This document shows positions 23,546 to 33,760 of a stretch of 64,000 bases of DNA, one piece after another. This stretch comes from Ectocarpus siliculosus (taxonomy: Eukaryota; Sar; Phaeophyceae; Ectocarpales; Ectocarpaceae). A program made the translations under genes and the position numbers. Position 1 is the stretch's first letter. Every line of letters starts with the position of its first letter. The notes under the pieces are model-generated. The model ran no database searches and was not told the origin of the DNA. It saw only the letters and a program-made list of their open reading frames with translations. The stretch covers positions 2,853,568 to 2,917,567 of the forward strand of contig FN649758.1 of assembly GCA_000310025.1 (NCBI GenBank), read 5' to 3'.

Positions 23546-25686
23546 ACCTACTGAACTGCACGACGTTCATATCGAAAACTGCGACAGTTCCAGCGTTGCT
23601 GGAATGTGTAAGCTTGTGTTGGTGGCATAAATCACACAGATTCACTTTGTAGAACAGCTCGCAACACATAGCTTGGACACAACAACTAAAACCACATCTA
23701 TCATGTTCAATTTCGTTTCTGCCTCTGATCCCAGCCCTCAACCCGCGAAAAACGAACCCAACTGGCAAGTTGTACTACCTTTTAACGGCGCTGCGTAGCT
23801 TGGAACGCTTAAGGTCTTAGGGGGCTATCAAAAGCTTTGCCAAGGCAGCTCCTGGTCAAAAGTTCGTCTCCAAAACGCGGATACTATTCGCCAATCAAGT
23901 CCTTGGAAGTCAGGATATCGATTTGCTACCTTACTGCTGCTTCTTCTGCTGTCCGCCCTGCACAGAACATCATAGCGAGGAGCATTATGCTAGCAATTCG
24001 ATTAACAGCAGTACTTGTAACACACACAAACGAAAATCGTCAGTTTTCTCGCGACGACACTCCAACACGGCACCCCCGCTGCCTGCGATGCACCGCACCG
24101 GCAAACCAATCCTGTCCGAGCAAGTATTGCACAAATGACCACACCAAGGCACTCACGGCAGACGACACAAGCACGCACGGGTGTGGCAACGTGGACCTTC
24201 TGGAGGAAAGTCCGCTTATGAGAATACAAGGTCATGTTACCATGCGCCCTCCCAATTTTACGAACACATGCACACGATGACACTCCTCTCCTTCTGTCAA
24301 TTCCACCCTCTGAATCGAAACGAAATGAATTCTTTGTTGAATCCAAGGTAAACGGCATGGAAAGAATTGTTGTTCAAAAAAGGCCGAGCAACGAACCGTC
24401 CTGTATGACCTACATCAGGAGAATGATGCAGCGATATATACGAAATAATGCCGCTTGAACAAGAACATTTGTATCCACCATTTACAGGAGACGACATAAA
24501 CGACGGGTTCGTACCACTTCACCACGGACACCACAAAAAACAAACGAGCGGGGCGCACGAAGATTATGCTCACGAACATAATGCAACATCGAATTCCGTG
24601 ACTGCAAGTCCTCGTAGTTCCTCGTCCGCTCTGCTGTCGACAAAAACAAACGCCCAAGCAACCAGGGCGCACTTCACGCCAACGCACGAAATGAATGGCG
24701 TCATCTCACGAACGCCACTGCCCCTCACTGACACAGCGCCCAAAGGATCTGTGCGCGGCCCACCATTTCAACTGACGTTCACACCAGAAAACGGATTTCC
24801 AGAGGAGCGGTGCCTTGTCCCATCGGGAAAGGCCACAGCAGTGATGGCCATATCGCTGGTGGTGGTGGTGAGAGCGGCGGGGCAGGCATCGCGGTGGAGA
24901 AGAAGCGGTGGAGTCCCAATCGAGGATCTCCCCCGATCGAAGCCCGAACATCTCCGCCGAGATGCCGAAAGGGTTGTCCTGCCTCTCCTCTAAGGCTCCA
25001 TGGGGTTCAGGGTTCGTGACCCCTGGGAAAGCATCGGAAGATACCGACAGCGTTTCCCTTACATCGACGAGGTTCCATTCCTCAGGAGAGATGGTCTGGG
25101 GGAGCTGCCAAAATAGATCACGTCCAACAGATTGTCCGAGTTTCCCGATTGAGGGATGAGCTGGGTTGAGTGTGGTATCGAAACGCAGAACAACACGGGG
25201 GAGAACGGGTGGAAAACGGGAGCAGCTGCACACGAGCGTATCTTCACGACATCGCCATGGTCTAGTTATGCCTCCAATCGCCACTCGTCGGTTGTTTCGA
25301 GGCACCAACAAAACATACACACGAGAGAAGTCCCGCCCAATGCTGAACCTGACAGTCCCGCCTCGACGGCTTTGAAGACCTCGCAAGTCAAAAGCAACGC
25401 AAACACGCCACGAAGCACCGAAGGTGTCCTCACTTCAGGCAGCGAGCCTCAGATCAGACCGTACGCTACACGCGCACCCGTTTACCTCCAGGAGTTCCGC
25501 CGTTGTGCTCGCGGCCGGCTCGGGACTCAGCACCGAGGAAACCACCATGGGTGCCGCCATGGACCAGGTGGACAGGAGGTGGTCGTGTTTGCTGGGAGAG
25601 CTAGCGCCGCTGTCCTCACCGCCACTCTCGTTACGAACAGCGACGAGCAAGATCTTAGACGCCTCGACGTCGATGCCGTCGGCTAC

Positions 25687-25935
25687 GGTGTTGCCCCCCC
25701 CCCCCCCCCCTGGTGGTGGCGCCCCCGGGGGGCCCATCCCTCCCCCGGGCCCAAAAAACAACCCTACATGGGCCAAAAAAAAGGCCCCAAAAAGGGAATG
25801 GACCCCAAACAAGTGAGTCCATGAATCTGTACTGGGAGGAGGGAGAACCACCGGATAAGTGGGGCACCCCCTGGATGGCACGGGTGGGGCCCCCACATGG
25901 GGGTAATCTTTTAAAGGACCTCCTAAGGGGCCCGT
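25687..25935. other. Homopolymer-rich gap edge, doubtful sequence
   Basis: A C run is followed by blocks of repeated homopolymers (C, G and A runs) up to the N gap. The texture differs from both neighbours and looks like low-quality read sequence at a contig end, so open frames here should not be trusted. Confidence 0.6.
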
Positions 25936-26270
25936 NNNNNNNNNNNNNNNNNNNNNNNNNNNNNNNNNNNNNNNNNNNNNNNNNNNNNNNNNNNNNNNNN
26001 NNNNNNNNNNNNNNNNNNNNNNNNNNNNNNNNNNNNNNNNNNNNNNNNNNNNNNNNNNNNNNNNNNNNNNNNNNNNNNNNNNNNNNNNNNNNNNNNNNNN
26101 NNNNNNNNNNNNNNNNNNNNNNNNNNNNNNNNNNNNNNNNNNNNNNNNNNNNNNNNNNNNNNNNNNNNNNNNNNNNNNNNNNNNNNNNNNNNNNNNNNNN
26201 NNNNNNNNNNNNNNNNNNNNNNNNNNNNNNNNNNNNNNNNNNNNNNNNNNNNNNNNNNNNNNNNNNNNNN
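25936..26270. other. Assembly gap (335 N)
   Basis: The gap ends exactly where the 456-bp satellite array begins, so the true array may extend further left and its copy number is unknown. Confidence 0.99.
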
Positions 26271-29004
26271 AGCAAGGCTGACAGACCAACAGCTACTGTC
26301 TACAGTTATAGTCACTCAAACGTAGTCCTACAGTACTTGTGCTGTGTTTGTCCGGAGTTACGATACATGACGGACGAACTGGTTTTCGCATTAACCTTCT
26401 TGCCGGCCGTAATGCTCTTCTCCGTGGCGGAAAGCGACATCGTATAGAGGGCACAGCCGCGAATAACACGGGCCAATGACAATCGACAAGAGACCCGGAA
26501 CAACATAACCTCCCGACTTCGTGGTAACGTCGCTTGAGAAGCGTGGCTGACAGGAACAACGCCGCGCCACCCTCTCCGACATACGCCCACGATGCCAGGA
26601 ACAAACCGGTGCACGATGACCCGATCGCCGGGTTGTATTCTACAGCCGCACGAGCCATCTCGCCGATCTATTACGGTTGATTGCGCGTAGAGGGAAGCTC
26701 CTGGGTTACGCAAAACATGACACCAGCAAGGCTGACAGACCAACAGCTACTGTCTACAGTTATAGTCACTCAAACGTAGTCCTACAGTACTTATCCTGTG
26801 TTTGTCCGGGGTTACGATACATGACGGACGAACTGGTTTTCGCATTAACCTTCTTGCCGGCCGTAATGCTCATCTCCGTGGCGGAAAGCGTTACCATATA
26901 GGCGTCACAGACGCGAATAACACGGGCCAATGACAATCGACAAGAGACCCGGAACAACAAATAACCTCCCGACTTCGTGGTAACGTCGCTTGAGAAGCGT
27001 GGCTGACAGGAACAACGCCGCGCCACCCTCTCCGACATGCGCCCACGATGCCAGGAACAAACCGGTGCACGATGACCCGATCGCCGGGTTGTATTCTACA
27101 GCCGCACGAGCCATCTCGCCGATCTATTACGGTTGATTGCGCGTAGAGGGAAGCTCCTGGGTTACGCAAAACATGACACCAGCAAGGCCGACAGACCAAC
27201 AGCTACTGTCTACGGTTATAGTCACTCAAACGTAGTCCTACAGTACTTGTCCTGTGTTTGTCCGGAGTTACGATACATGACGGACGAACTGGTTTTCGCA
27301 TTAACCTTCTTGCCGGCCGTAATGCTCTTCTCCGTGGCGGAAAGCGACATCGTATAGAGGGCACAGCCGCGAATAACACGGGCCAATGACAATCGACAAG
27401 AGATCCCGGAACAACAAATAACCTCCCGACTTCGTGGTAACGTCGCTTGAGAAGCGTGGCTGACAGGAACAACGCCGCGCCACCCTCTCCGACATGCGCC
27501 CACGATGCCAGGAACAAACCGGTGCACGATGACCCGATCGCCGGGTTGTATTCTACAGCCGCACGAGCCATCTCGCCGATCTATTACGGTTGATTGCGCG
27601 TAGAGGGAAGCTCCTGGGTTACGCAAAACATGACACCAGCAAGGCCGACAGACCAACAGCTACTGTCTACAGTTATAGTCACTCAAACGTAGTCCTACAG
27701 TACTTGTGCTGTGTTTGTCCGGAGTTACGATACATGACGGACGAACTGGTTTTCGCATTAACCTTCTTGCCGGCCGTAATGCTCTTCTCCGTGGCGGAAA
27801 GCGACATCGTATAGAGGGCACAGCCGCGAATAACACGGGCCAATGACAATCGACAAGAGACCCGGAACAACATAACCTCCCGACTTCGTGGTAACGTCGC
27901 TTGAGAAGCGTGGCTGACAGGAACAACGCCGCGCCACCCTCTCCGACATACGCCCACGATGCCAGGAACAAACCGGTGCACGATGACCCGATCGCCGGGT
28001 TGTATTCTACAGCCGCACGAGCCATCTCGCCGATCTATTACGGTTGATTGCGCGTAGAGGGAAGCTCCTGGGTTACGCAAAACATGACACCAGCAAGGCT
28101 GACAGACCAACAGCTACTGTCTACAGTTATAGTCACTCAAACGTAGTCCTACAGTACTTATCCTGTGTTTGTCCGGGGCTCCGATACATGACGGACGAAC
28201 TGGTTTTCGCATTAACCTTCTTGCCGGCCGTAATGCTCATCTCCGTGGCGTAAAGCGTTACCATATAGGCGTCACAGACGCGAATAACACGGGCCAATGA
28301 CAATCGACAAGAGACCCGGAACAACAAATAACCTCCCGACTTCGTGGTAACGTCGCTTGAGAAGCGTGGCTGACAGGAACAACGCCGCGCCACCCTCTCC
28401 GACATGCGCCCACGATGCCAGGAACAAACCGGTGCACGATGACCCGATCGCCGGGTTGTATTCTACAGCCGCACGAGCCATCTCGCCGATCTATTACGGT
28501 TGATTGCGCGTAGAGGGAAGCTCCTGGGTTACGCAAAACATGACACCAGCAAGGCCGACAGACCAACAGCTACTGTCTACGGTTATAGTCACTCAAACGT
28601 AGTCCTACAGTACTTGTCCTGTGTTTGTCCGGAGTTACGATACATGACGGACGAACTGGTTTTCGCATTAACCTTCTTGCCGGCCGTAATGCTCTTCTCC
28701 GTGGCGGAAAGCGACATCGTATAGAGGGCACAGCCGCGAATAACACGGGCCAATGACAATCGACAAGAGATCCCGGAACAACAAATAACCTCCCGACTTC
28801 GTGGTAACGTCGCTTGAGAAGCGTGGCTGACAGGAACAACGCCGCGCCACCCTCTCCGACATGCGCCCACGATGCCAGGAACAAACCGGTGCACGATGAC
28901 CCGATCGCCGGGTTGTATTCTACAGCCGCACGAGCCATCTCGCCGATCTATTACGGTTGATTGCGCGTAGAGGGAAGCTCCTGGGTTACGCAAAACATGA
29001 CACC
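26271..29004. repeat. Satellite array: two copies of a 1367-bp three-monomer higher-order repeat
   Basis: Six head-to-tail monomers start at 26271, 26725, 27181, 27638, 28092 and 28548, with lengths 454, 456, 457, 454, 456 and 457. Monomer types A, B and C differ by fixed variants. Type A has CTTGTGCTG and a 2-base deletion (AACAACATAACC), type B has ACCATATAGG, and type C has GAGATCCCGG. The order A-B-C-A-B-C gives a 1367-bp higher-order unit. The two units differ by only a few substitutions, while types within a unit differ more. A 143-144 codon minus-strand frame spans types A and C but is shifted in B. Confidence 0.97.
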
Positions 29005-29290
29005 AGCAAACCCGAAAGACCAACAAACTCCAATGTACAGCAAGCATCCAACCTACGTACCCTGATTGACTCTCTGAGTGTCGGGGGTGACGTGACAGGC
29101 GAAACCACGCTTGCGTCGACCAATTTAAGGGCGGTACCGTCGTTTTACGTGGTGGAAAGCACTGACGCGTTGGGCGCTACAACCGCGCCTAACACGGCCA
29201 ATACCAAACGTCAAGACCACCTGACGGGTTTTGGCCAACCCCCGTTTTCACTTCTAGCCTGCATCTAAAACATGAAATCGACAACGACAA
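29005..29290. repeat. Diverged satellite monomer at the right edge of the array
   Basis: Beyond the array, sequence still aligns loosely to the monomer: AGCAAACCCGAAAGACCAACA in place of the usual start, then GTGGAAAGCACTGACGCG and CCGCGCCTAACACGGCCAATA where the monomer has GGCGGAAAGCGACATCG and CCGCGAATAACACGGGCCAATG. It looks like an older monomer at the array boundary. Confidence 0.6.
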
Positions 29291-31096
29291 TCCCAGCTTT
29301 CGGAGTCCCGACATGAATGCCTATTCCCGGAGAGGAACGTCGTGGATCAGGGGCGTCGCGTTGGCACGCCTAGGCCTGTCGCTGCGCCGTGTTGTCGAAG
29401 GCTGCAGCTTCGGTCCGATAAGTCCGCATATCTGGGTCCGTACCGTTTACGATCCACTGCTATACGCACCGTCACAGACCCAATCCCCCGACCTGCCGGT
29501 CTAGTCTACAGCAGTAGCTCACACCACTAGCTGTCTTGGACGACTGGCGGGTCGTGGGATTGATTGGTCTGTGACCGCGCGTATATCAGTGTATCGTGAA
29601 TTGAACAAGTACGAGCCAAAATAAACGGAGGCTTCGGACCGCATCTGTAGTGTTCGACAGCCCGCTCCCAGCAACAGACATGCTCTAGATGCCCTCTACC
29701 TGTAATATGTTCTGTTGGGACTCTGCAAATCCGCAGGTCGTCTGGATCTAGATTGGTGGAAGTTTCTTGTCGGAAGAACAATTCGATCGGAGCCGAAGAA
29801 GGCGTCTTCACCGCCAAAAGCGATATTCTTAGCCACGTCTCCCACGGAAGATCAACAAGTCGCTAACTCCCGACGATATCTCGCGCACGGGGGGGGGTGT
29901 CCTCGTGCATACCGTAGTCGTTACATCAGTAACCTTGCATCCCTACAAAGCCGGGACGGAGCACGCCGGGTTCTCACCGGACCAAGCTCGCACACCCCCA
30001 AGCGCGAAGCCCCGTGAGACATTCAGCGAGTCGCATGGAAGGTACGCTGCATCCTACCAAGGGTGTTCGGCATGTTGTGCTTCCTTCCCTGCATACGGTT
30101 GACAGCTGCGAATGACCTGATGCATTTTCTGGTGCTTTTCCTTCCAGAGACAACTACCTCGAGGGCGCTTGACCAAATGAAACAAAACGTGGTGCGATCA
30201 TCCCCTTCGCAGGGAGTGAGGGTCCTCGACTCCGCACAAAACAATCTACTCGACCACCATCATGGCTACACGTACCGAAAAAAAAACTAACGGCAAAAAT
30301 ATCAAGAAGCCATCAAGAGCACCACCAAATATCGGTGAAGTACCAGAGATAATACTGCCCTGTTCCTTCCAAACACTCGTCCTCCCCCAAGTTGTTCGGA
30401 AAACTCGAAAAAGCTCTGCAGCCAAGCGCGGCTACCAAAATGACCAAACATTGGTGCGAGAGCAGGCGTACAAAAATAGTATCTCCTGCAAGTCTCTTAC
30501 GGGTCCTAGACAATAACGCCTGGGACGTGCCCTCCGCTATGTCGTGAGCTATTGAAGTTATGTCTTCACAGGGACAACCTATGTTCGGACACATCGACAC
30601 GGTACACCAGCAACTACAGCAGTAGATTTCGTTAGGGCTGTGTGGATGTAAATCATCATTAAATACCGATCTTTTCGTTTGCGACCCTCAGCCATAGCTG
30701 ACCCCTTGTTCTTGCGGAGCAGGAATCACTGTTTCCCAAGGATTGCCCAAGGTACCACAACTGACACACGAAGCCAGAGTCTTTCACTATCTGCTAGGGA
30801 AATCGAGTCACCAGCCCCACTGCCCGCATCACAAGGGTGGCAGGTTGGCTACGAAGGCAACCCCCACGCTGCCGACCAATGTTGGCGTCAGAGCAAATGA
30901 GAATGCGAGCGAAGAGTACAGAGGACGTGTTCATATTCACAACGTACCCTCGTGTGGTTGCACTACTGATCACAGTTTCGGTTATCAGGTTCGATCTCCC
31001 ACTCGCGCACGGGGAACAGCGAATACCACTCGCTGACCACACGGACCAAAGTCCGGGACATCAACTCGTGGCGCAGGGTAGCCGCGTGCTCTACCA
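29291..31096. other. Non-coding, repeat-derived
   Basis: No gene is recognised. Contents include a reverse-oriented copy of the poly-C-ended repeat (29889-30010). Open frames are all below about 100 codons and have no motif. Confidence 0.45.
29889..30010 (-). repeat. Dispersed repeat with poly-C end, copy 1
   Basis: On the minus strand this reads CGGTGAGAACCCGGCG, then GCTCCGTCCCGGCTTTGTAG, and ends in ACACCCCCCCCC. The same order is seen at 40655-41440 (interrupted by a MITE), 63160-63300 and 63808-63920. The function and class are not known. Confidence 0.7.
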
Positions 31097-32185
31097 CGCA
31101 CGAAGCAGCTGCCACCGCTGAGCGGCATTGGGGTAGGCCACCGTATCGAGGTCTGCAGAAGGACTGGCGAGAATGATGACCATCATTGTTGAGGTGTTCG
31201 GAGAGTTCGGGCTAACGGTGTCGGAGAAGAAGACGGAGACGCTCCTGATGCGCGCGAAGGACAAGTCGACTACAACATCACAGCCCCCCCGCCTCCACCG
31301 CTGACCATCGAAGCCGCGGGACAGAAATACGCCCAGACGACCGAGTTCCGGTACCTCGGTGGCCTCGTCAACGAACATGGCGACCTCACCCGGGAGATCA
31401 ACTACAGGAGCAGAGGAGCGTGGGCGTGCCTCAGGCGATATGGCCAGGAGCTCTTCGACAGACCGAAAGCGCCATTCCGACTCAAGATCCGCCTCCTCCA
31501 GGCGGAGGCGATGGAGGCACTGCTGTACGGCTGCATGACATGATCACCACTCAGCGGCCACTATCAGACGCTGCGGTCGACACACCACCGACTACTCCTT
31601 CGAGTTATCGGGTACAAGCGCAAGAAAGACACCTACAAGCAGCTCTCTTACGCCCAGACGCTGAAGAGGGTCGAATGCCAGAGCGTTGAAGCCACGATCC
31701 GACAACGACGCCTACTGTTCGCGGGAGCATTGGCAAGGCAGCCGGACGGGCGACTCCCGAAACGACTGATGCTCGGCGAGCTGGCGGGGGCGGAGAAGCC
31801 ACGTAGGGGGGGACAGGAACAGAACTGGCCGAAGTGTGTGCTCGACGACCTGAAGGCTTTCGGGGCCGACCACGGATCTACAAAAACCGATCCATGTTGT
31901 CTCGGAACCCCCGTACCGAAAGACACGGCACCGAAATTAAAGTGGACGGAAGCCGCGAAGGTGGAGGGGGGAGTACCCTGGCATGCGGCGGTGCTGCAGG
32001 GAGCTGAGAGGTTCATGACCTCCTGGCACGAGAAGGAAGAAGAGGTCAGCCGACAACGAGCGCTCAAACGAAACCACAAGACAACAACCAATGGGGCGGG
32101 AGGGGGGCAGGAGACGGACGAGACGGCGAGGGAAGAAAGCGAACGAGAAGAGACGGACCGAGTGGCACGATGCGTGCCGGATTGA
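31097..32185 (+). pseudogene. LINE (non-LTR retrotransposon) reverse-transcriptase 3' fragment
   Basis: Conceptual translation shows text typical of the end of a LINE ORF2. VFGEFGLTVSEKKTETLLM comes first (31190-31250), then a stretch with FRYLGGLVNEHGDLTREIN, LLQAEAMEALLYGC, LLLRVIGYKRKKDTYKQL and LLFAGALARQPDGRLPKRL up to a stop at 32185. The copy is broken. The catalytic YADD region near 31115-31130 is degraded, a frame change occurs near 31262, and an in-frame TGA at 31541 sits where the family has Trp. The upstream endonuclease and most of the RT are missing, as expected for 5'-truncated insertion. Confidence 0.75.
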
Positions 32186-32344
32186 ATTTCTTTTAGCCAA
32201 TTCCCCACCCCCAACGCTGCACCATTGCACCAACCCCCCAGTAGTGATGACGTACCATTACAATGTATCGCTGGTTGGTGGCCATGTTTGCGTGTTTGCT
32301 TGTTCGTTAGTGGTCTCTCCATCGCGTGCCTGTTTCTGCCTCTT

Positions 32345-32826
32345 ATTTCTTGTTATTTTCGGCCTGGTCCCTTTTTGTCCTCACTCTTTTCATTTTATTT
32401 TCATTTTATTTTCTCTTTTTCTTACTGTTTCCTTTTTATTTTGTTTTTTCTCTTTTTTTCTCTTTTTTTTTTCTTTCCTTTTCTGTGCCAGATGGCCTTG
32501 TCTCTGCTTGCGTTGTGAAGTACCAAGATTGAACCAAGGGGGTGTACCTCTTTCTCTCCGGCCCATGATAGTGACTCCTAGTCTCAGTTGATACCTCGCA
32601 TAGAGCGCAGAGGGAGTGGAGGATTCCAGAATATCTGTCGTTGATTTTTCTATTGACATGCGGACCCCTCGGGGCCAGTTTATTTGAGTGTACCTTTTTA
32701 GGGTAAGTTAACTTGTGACCACGGGAATCGACCGCGTCGAGCGTTGGATCAGTACGGACATACGAAGGTACTGGGTAGAGAGAGATCGGAACGGTTTTTA
32801 ATGTGAAGACAACAAACAACAACAAC
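32345..32826 (-). mobile_element. SINE-like repeat, copy 2 (inverted relative to copy 1)
   Basis: This is the reverse complement of 22137-22596 over its full length at high similarity. It includes the GTT-run start (right end, 32813-32826), the central GGTCGATTCCC-type box and the A/G-rich tail (here T/C-rich, 32345-32485). The two copies lie 10 kb apart in opposite orientation. Confidence 0.7.
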
Positions 32827-33006
32827 CGTCTGGTGGTCGGGTGCAAGACGTAGGCAAGGCAACATCCTATTGCTATCCAACTTGAGATAAAACACTCTCC
32901 ACGCACACGAATATCAATCGAAATACGACATCGGTACTTCTGCCCTAATTGTCAGGGATGGCTGGGCAGACATCCTCATTCTTGAAACAGATTTGTCACC
33001 AGTCAG

Positions 33007-33601
33007 TCAATGTGCTCTTCTCCATTGCGGAGGAAGCTGGCGCCGGCCGTATGGCCATGAACAGCCGCGAATATAAACGGACCCATAGCTATCAAAAGAA
33101 GCACCGAGAAACCGTCGGAGAGTTCCTGGGTCAACCAAACGATGATACCAACAAGGCCGGCAGACCAACAGCTGCCTTTCTACATTCATCGTCACTCAAA
33201 ACGTAATGCTACTTGTGCTGTACTTGTCCAGCGTCACATGACGGACGAACTGGTTTTCGCATTAACCTTCTTGCCGGCCGTAATGCTCTTCTCCGTGGCG
33301 GAAAGCGACATCGTATAGAGGGCACAGCCGCGAATAACACGGGCCAATGACAATCGACAAGAGATCCCGGAACAACAAATAACCTCCCGACTTCGTGGTA
33401 ACGTCGCTTGAGAAGCGTGGCTGACAGGAACAACGCCGCGCCACCCTCTCCGACATGCGCCCACGATGCCAGGAACAAACCGGTGCACGATGACCCGATC
33501 GCCGGGTTGTATTCTACAGCCGCACGAGCCATCTCGCCGATCTATTACGGTTGATTGCGCGTAGAGGGAAGCTCCTGGGTTACGCAAAACATGACACTAG
33601 C
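33007..33601. repeat. Detached satellite monomer (type C) with diverged monomer to its left
   Basis: From about 33235 to 33601 the sequence is almost identical to type C of the array (GAGATCCCGG and AACAACAAATAACC present). To the left, 33007-33234 aligns more loosely (GCCGGCAGACCAACAGCTGCC, then GTACTTGTCCAGCGTCACATGACGG). To the right, 33602-33760 again resembles the diverged edge sequence seen at 29005-29200. It is separated from the main array by the LINE and SINE-like insertions. Confidence 0.85.
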
Positions 33602-33760
33602 AAGGCCGACAGACTAACAAACACCAATTTTAGCAAAGCATTCTGTCAGCGGTGAACCGTGCTTTCCGGTCGGCCTGTGTGAGGGCAATGCCCATTTCCG
33701 TGACGGAAAGCACTGATGCGTTCGCCCCTACAACCGCGTATAACACCGAAAACATTGTCG

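Larger units (their letters stand above)
21796..25690. other. Repeat-rich intergenic region, no confident gene
   Basis: Besides SINE-like copy 1, this stretch holds a perfect 10-bp hairpin (23117-23142) and a repeat shared with 49180-49320 (at 23420-23545). It also has a 226-codon minus-strand frame (25386-24706) overlapped by a 181-codon plus-strand frame. The minus frame contains plausible protein-like text (for example LFWQLPQTISPEEWNLVDVR) but has no recognised family or splice partner. I treat it as an unassigned ORF, perhaps a transposon remnant. Confidence 0.4.

Noticed and set aside
26312-29047. 143-152 codon ORFs as real genes
   Set aside because: They recur with the satellite period, are frameshifted in type B and overlap other open frames; kept as an observation, not annotated as genes.
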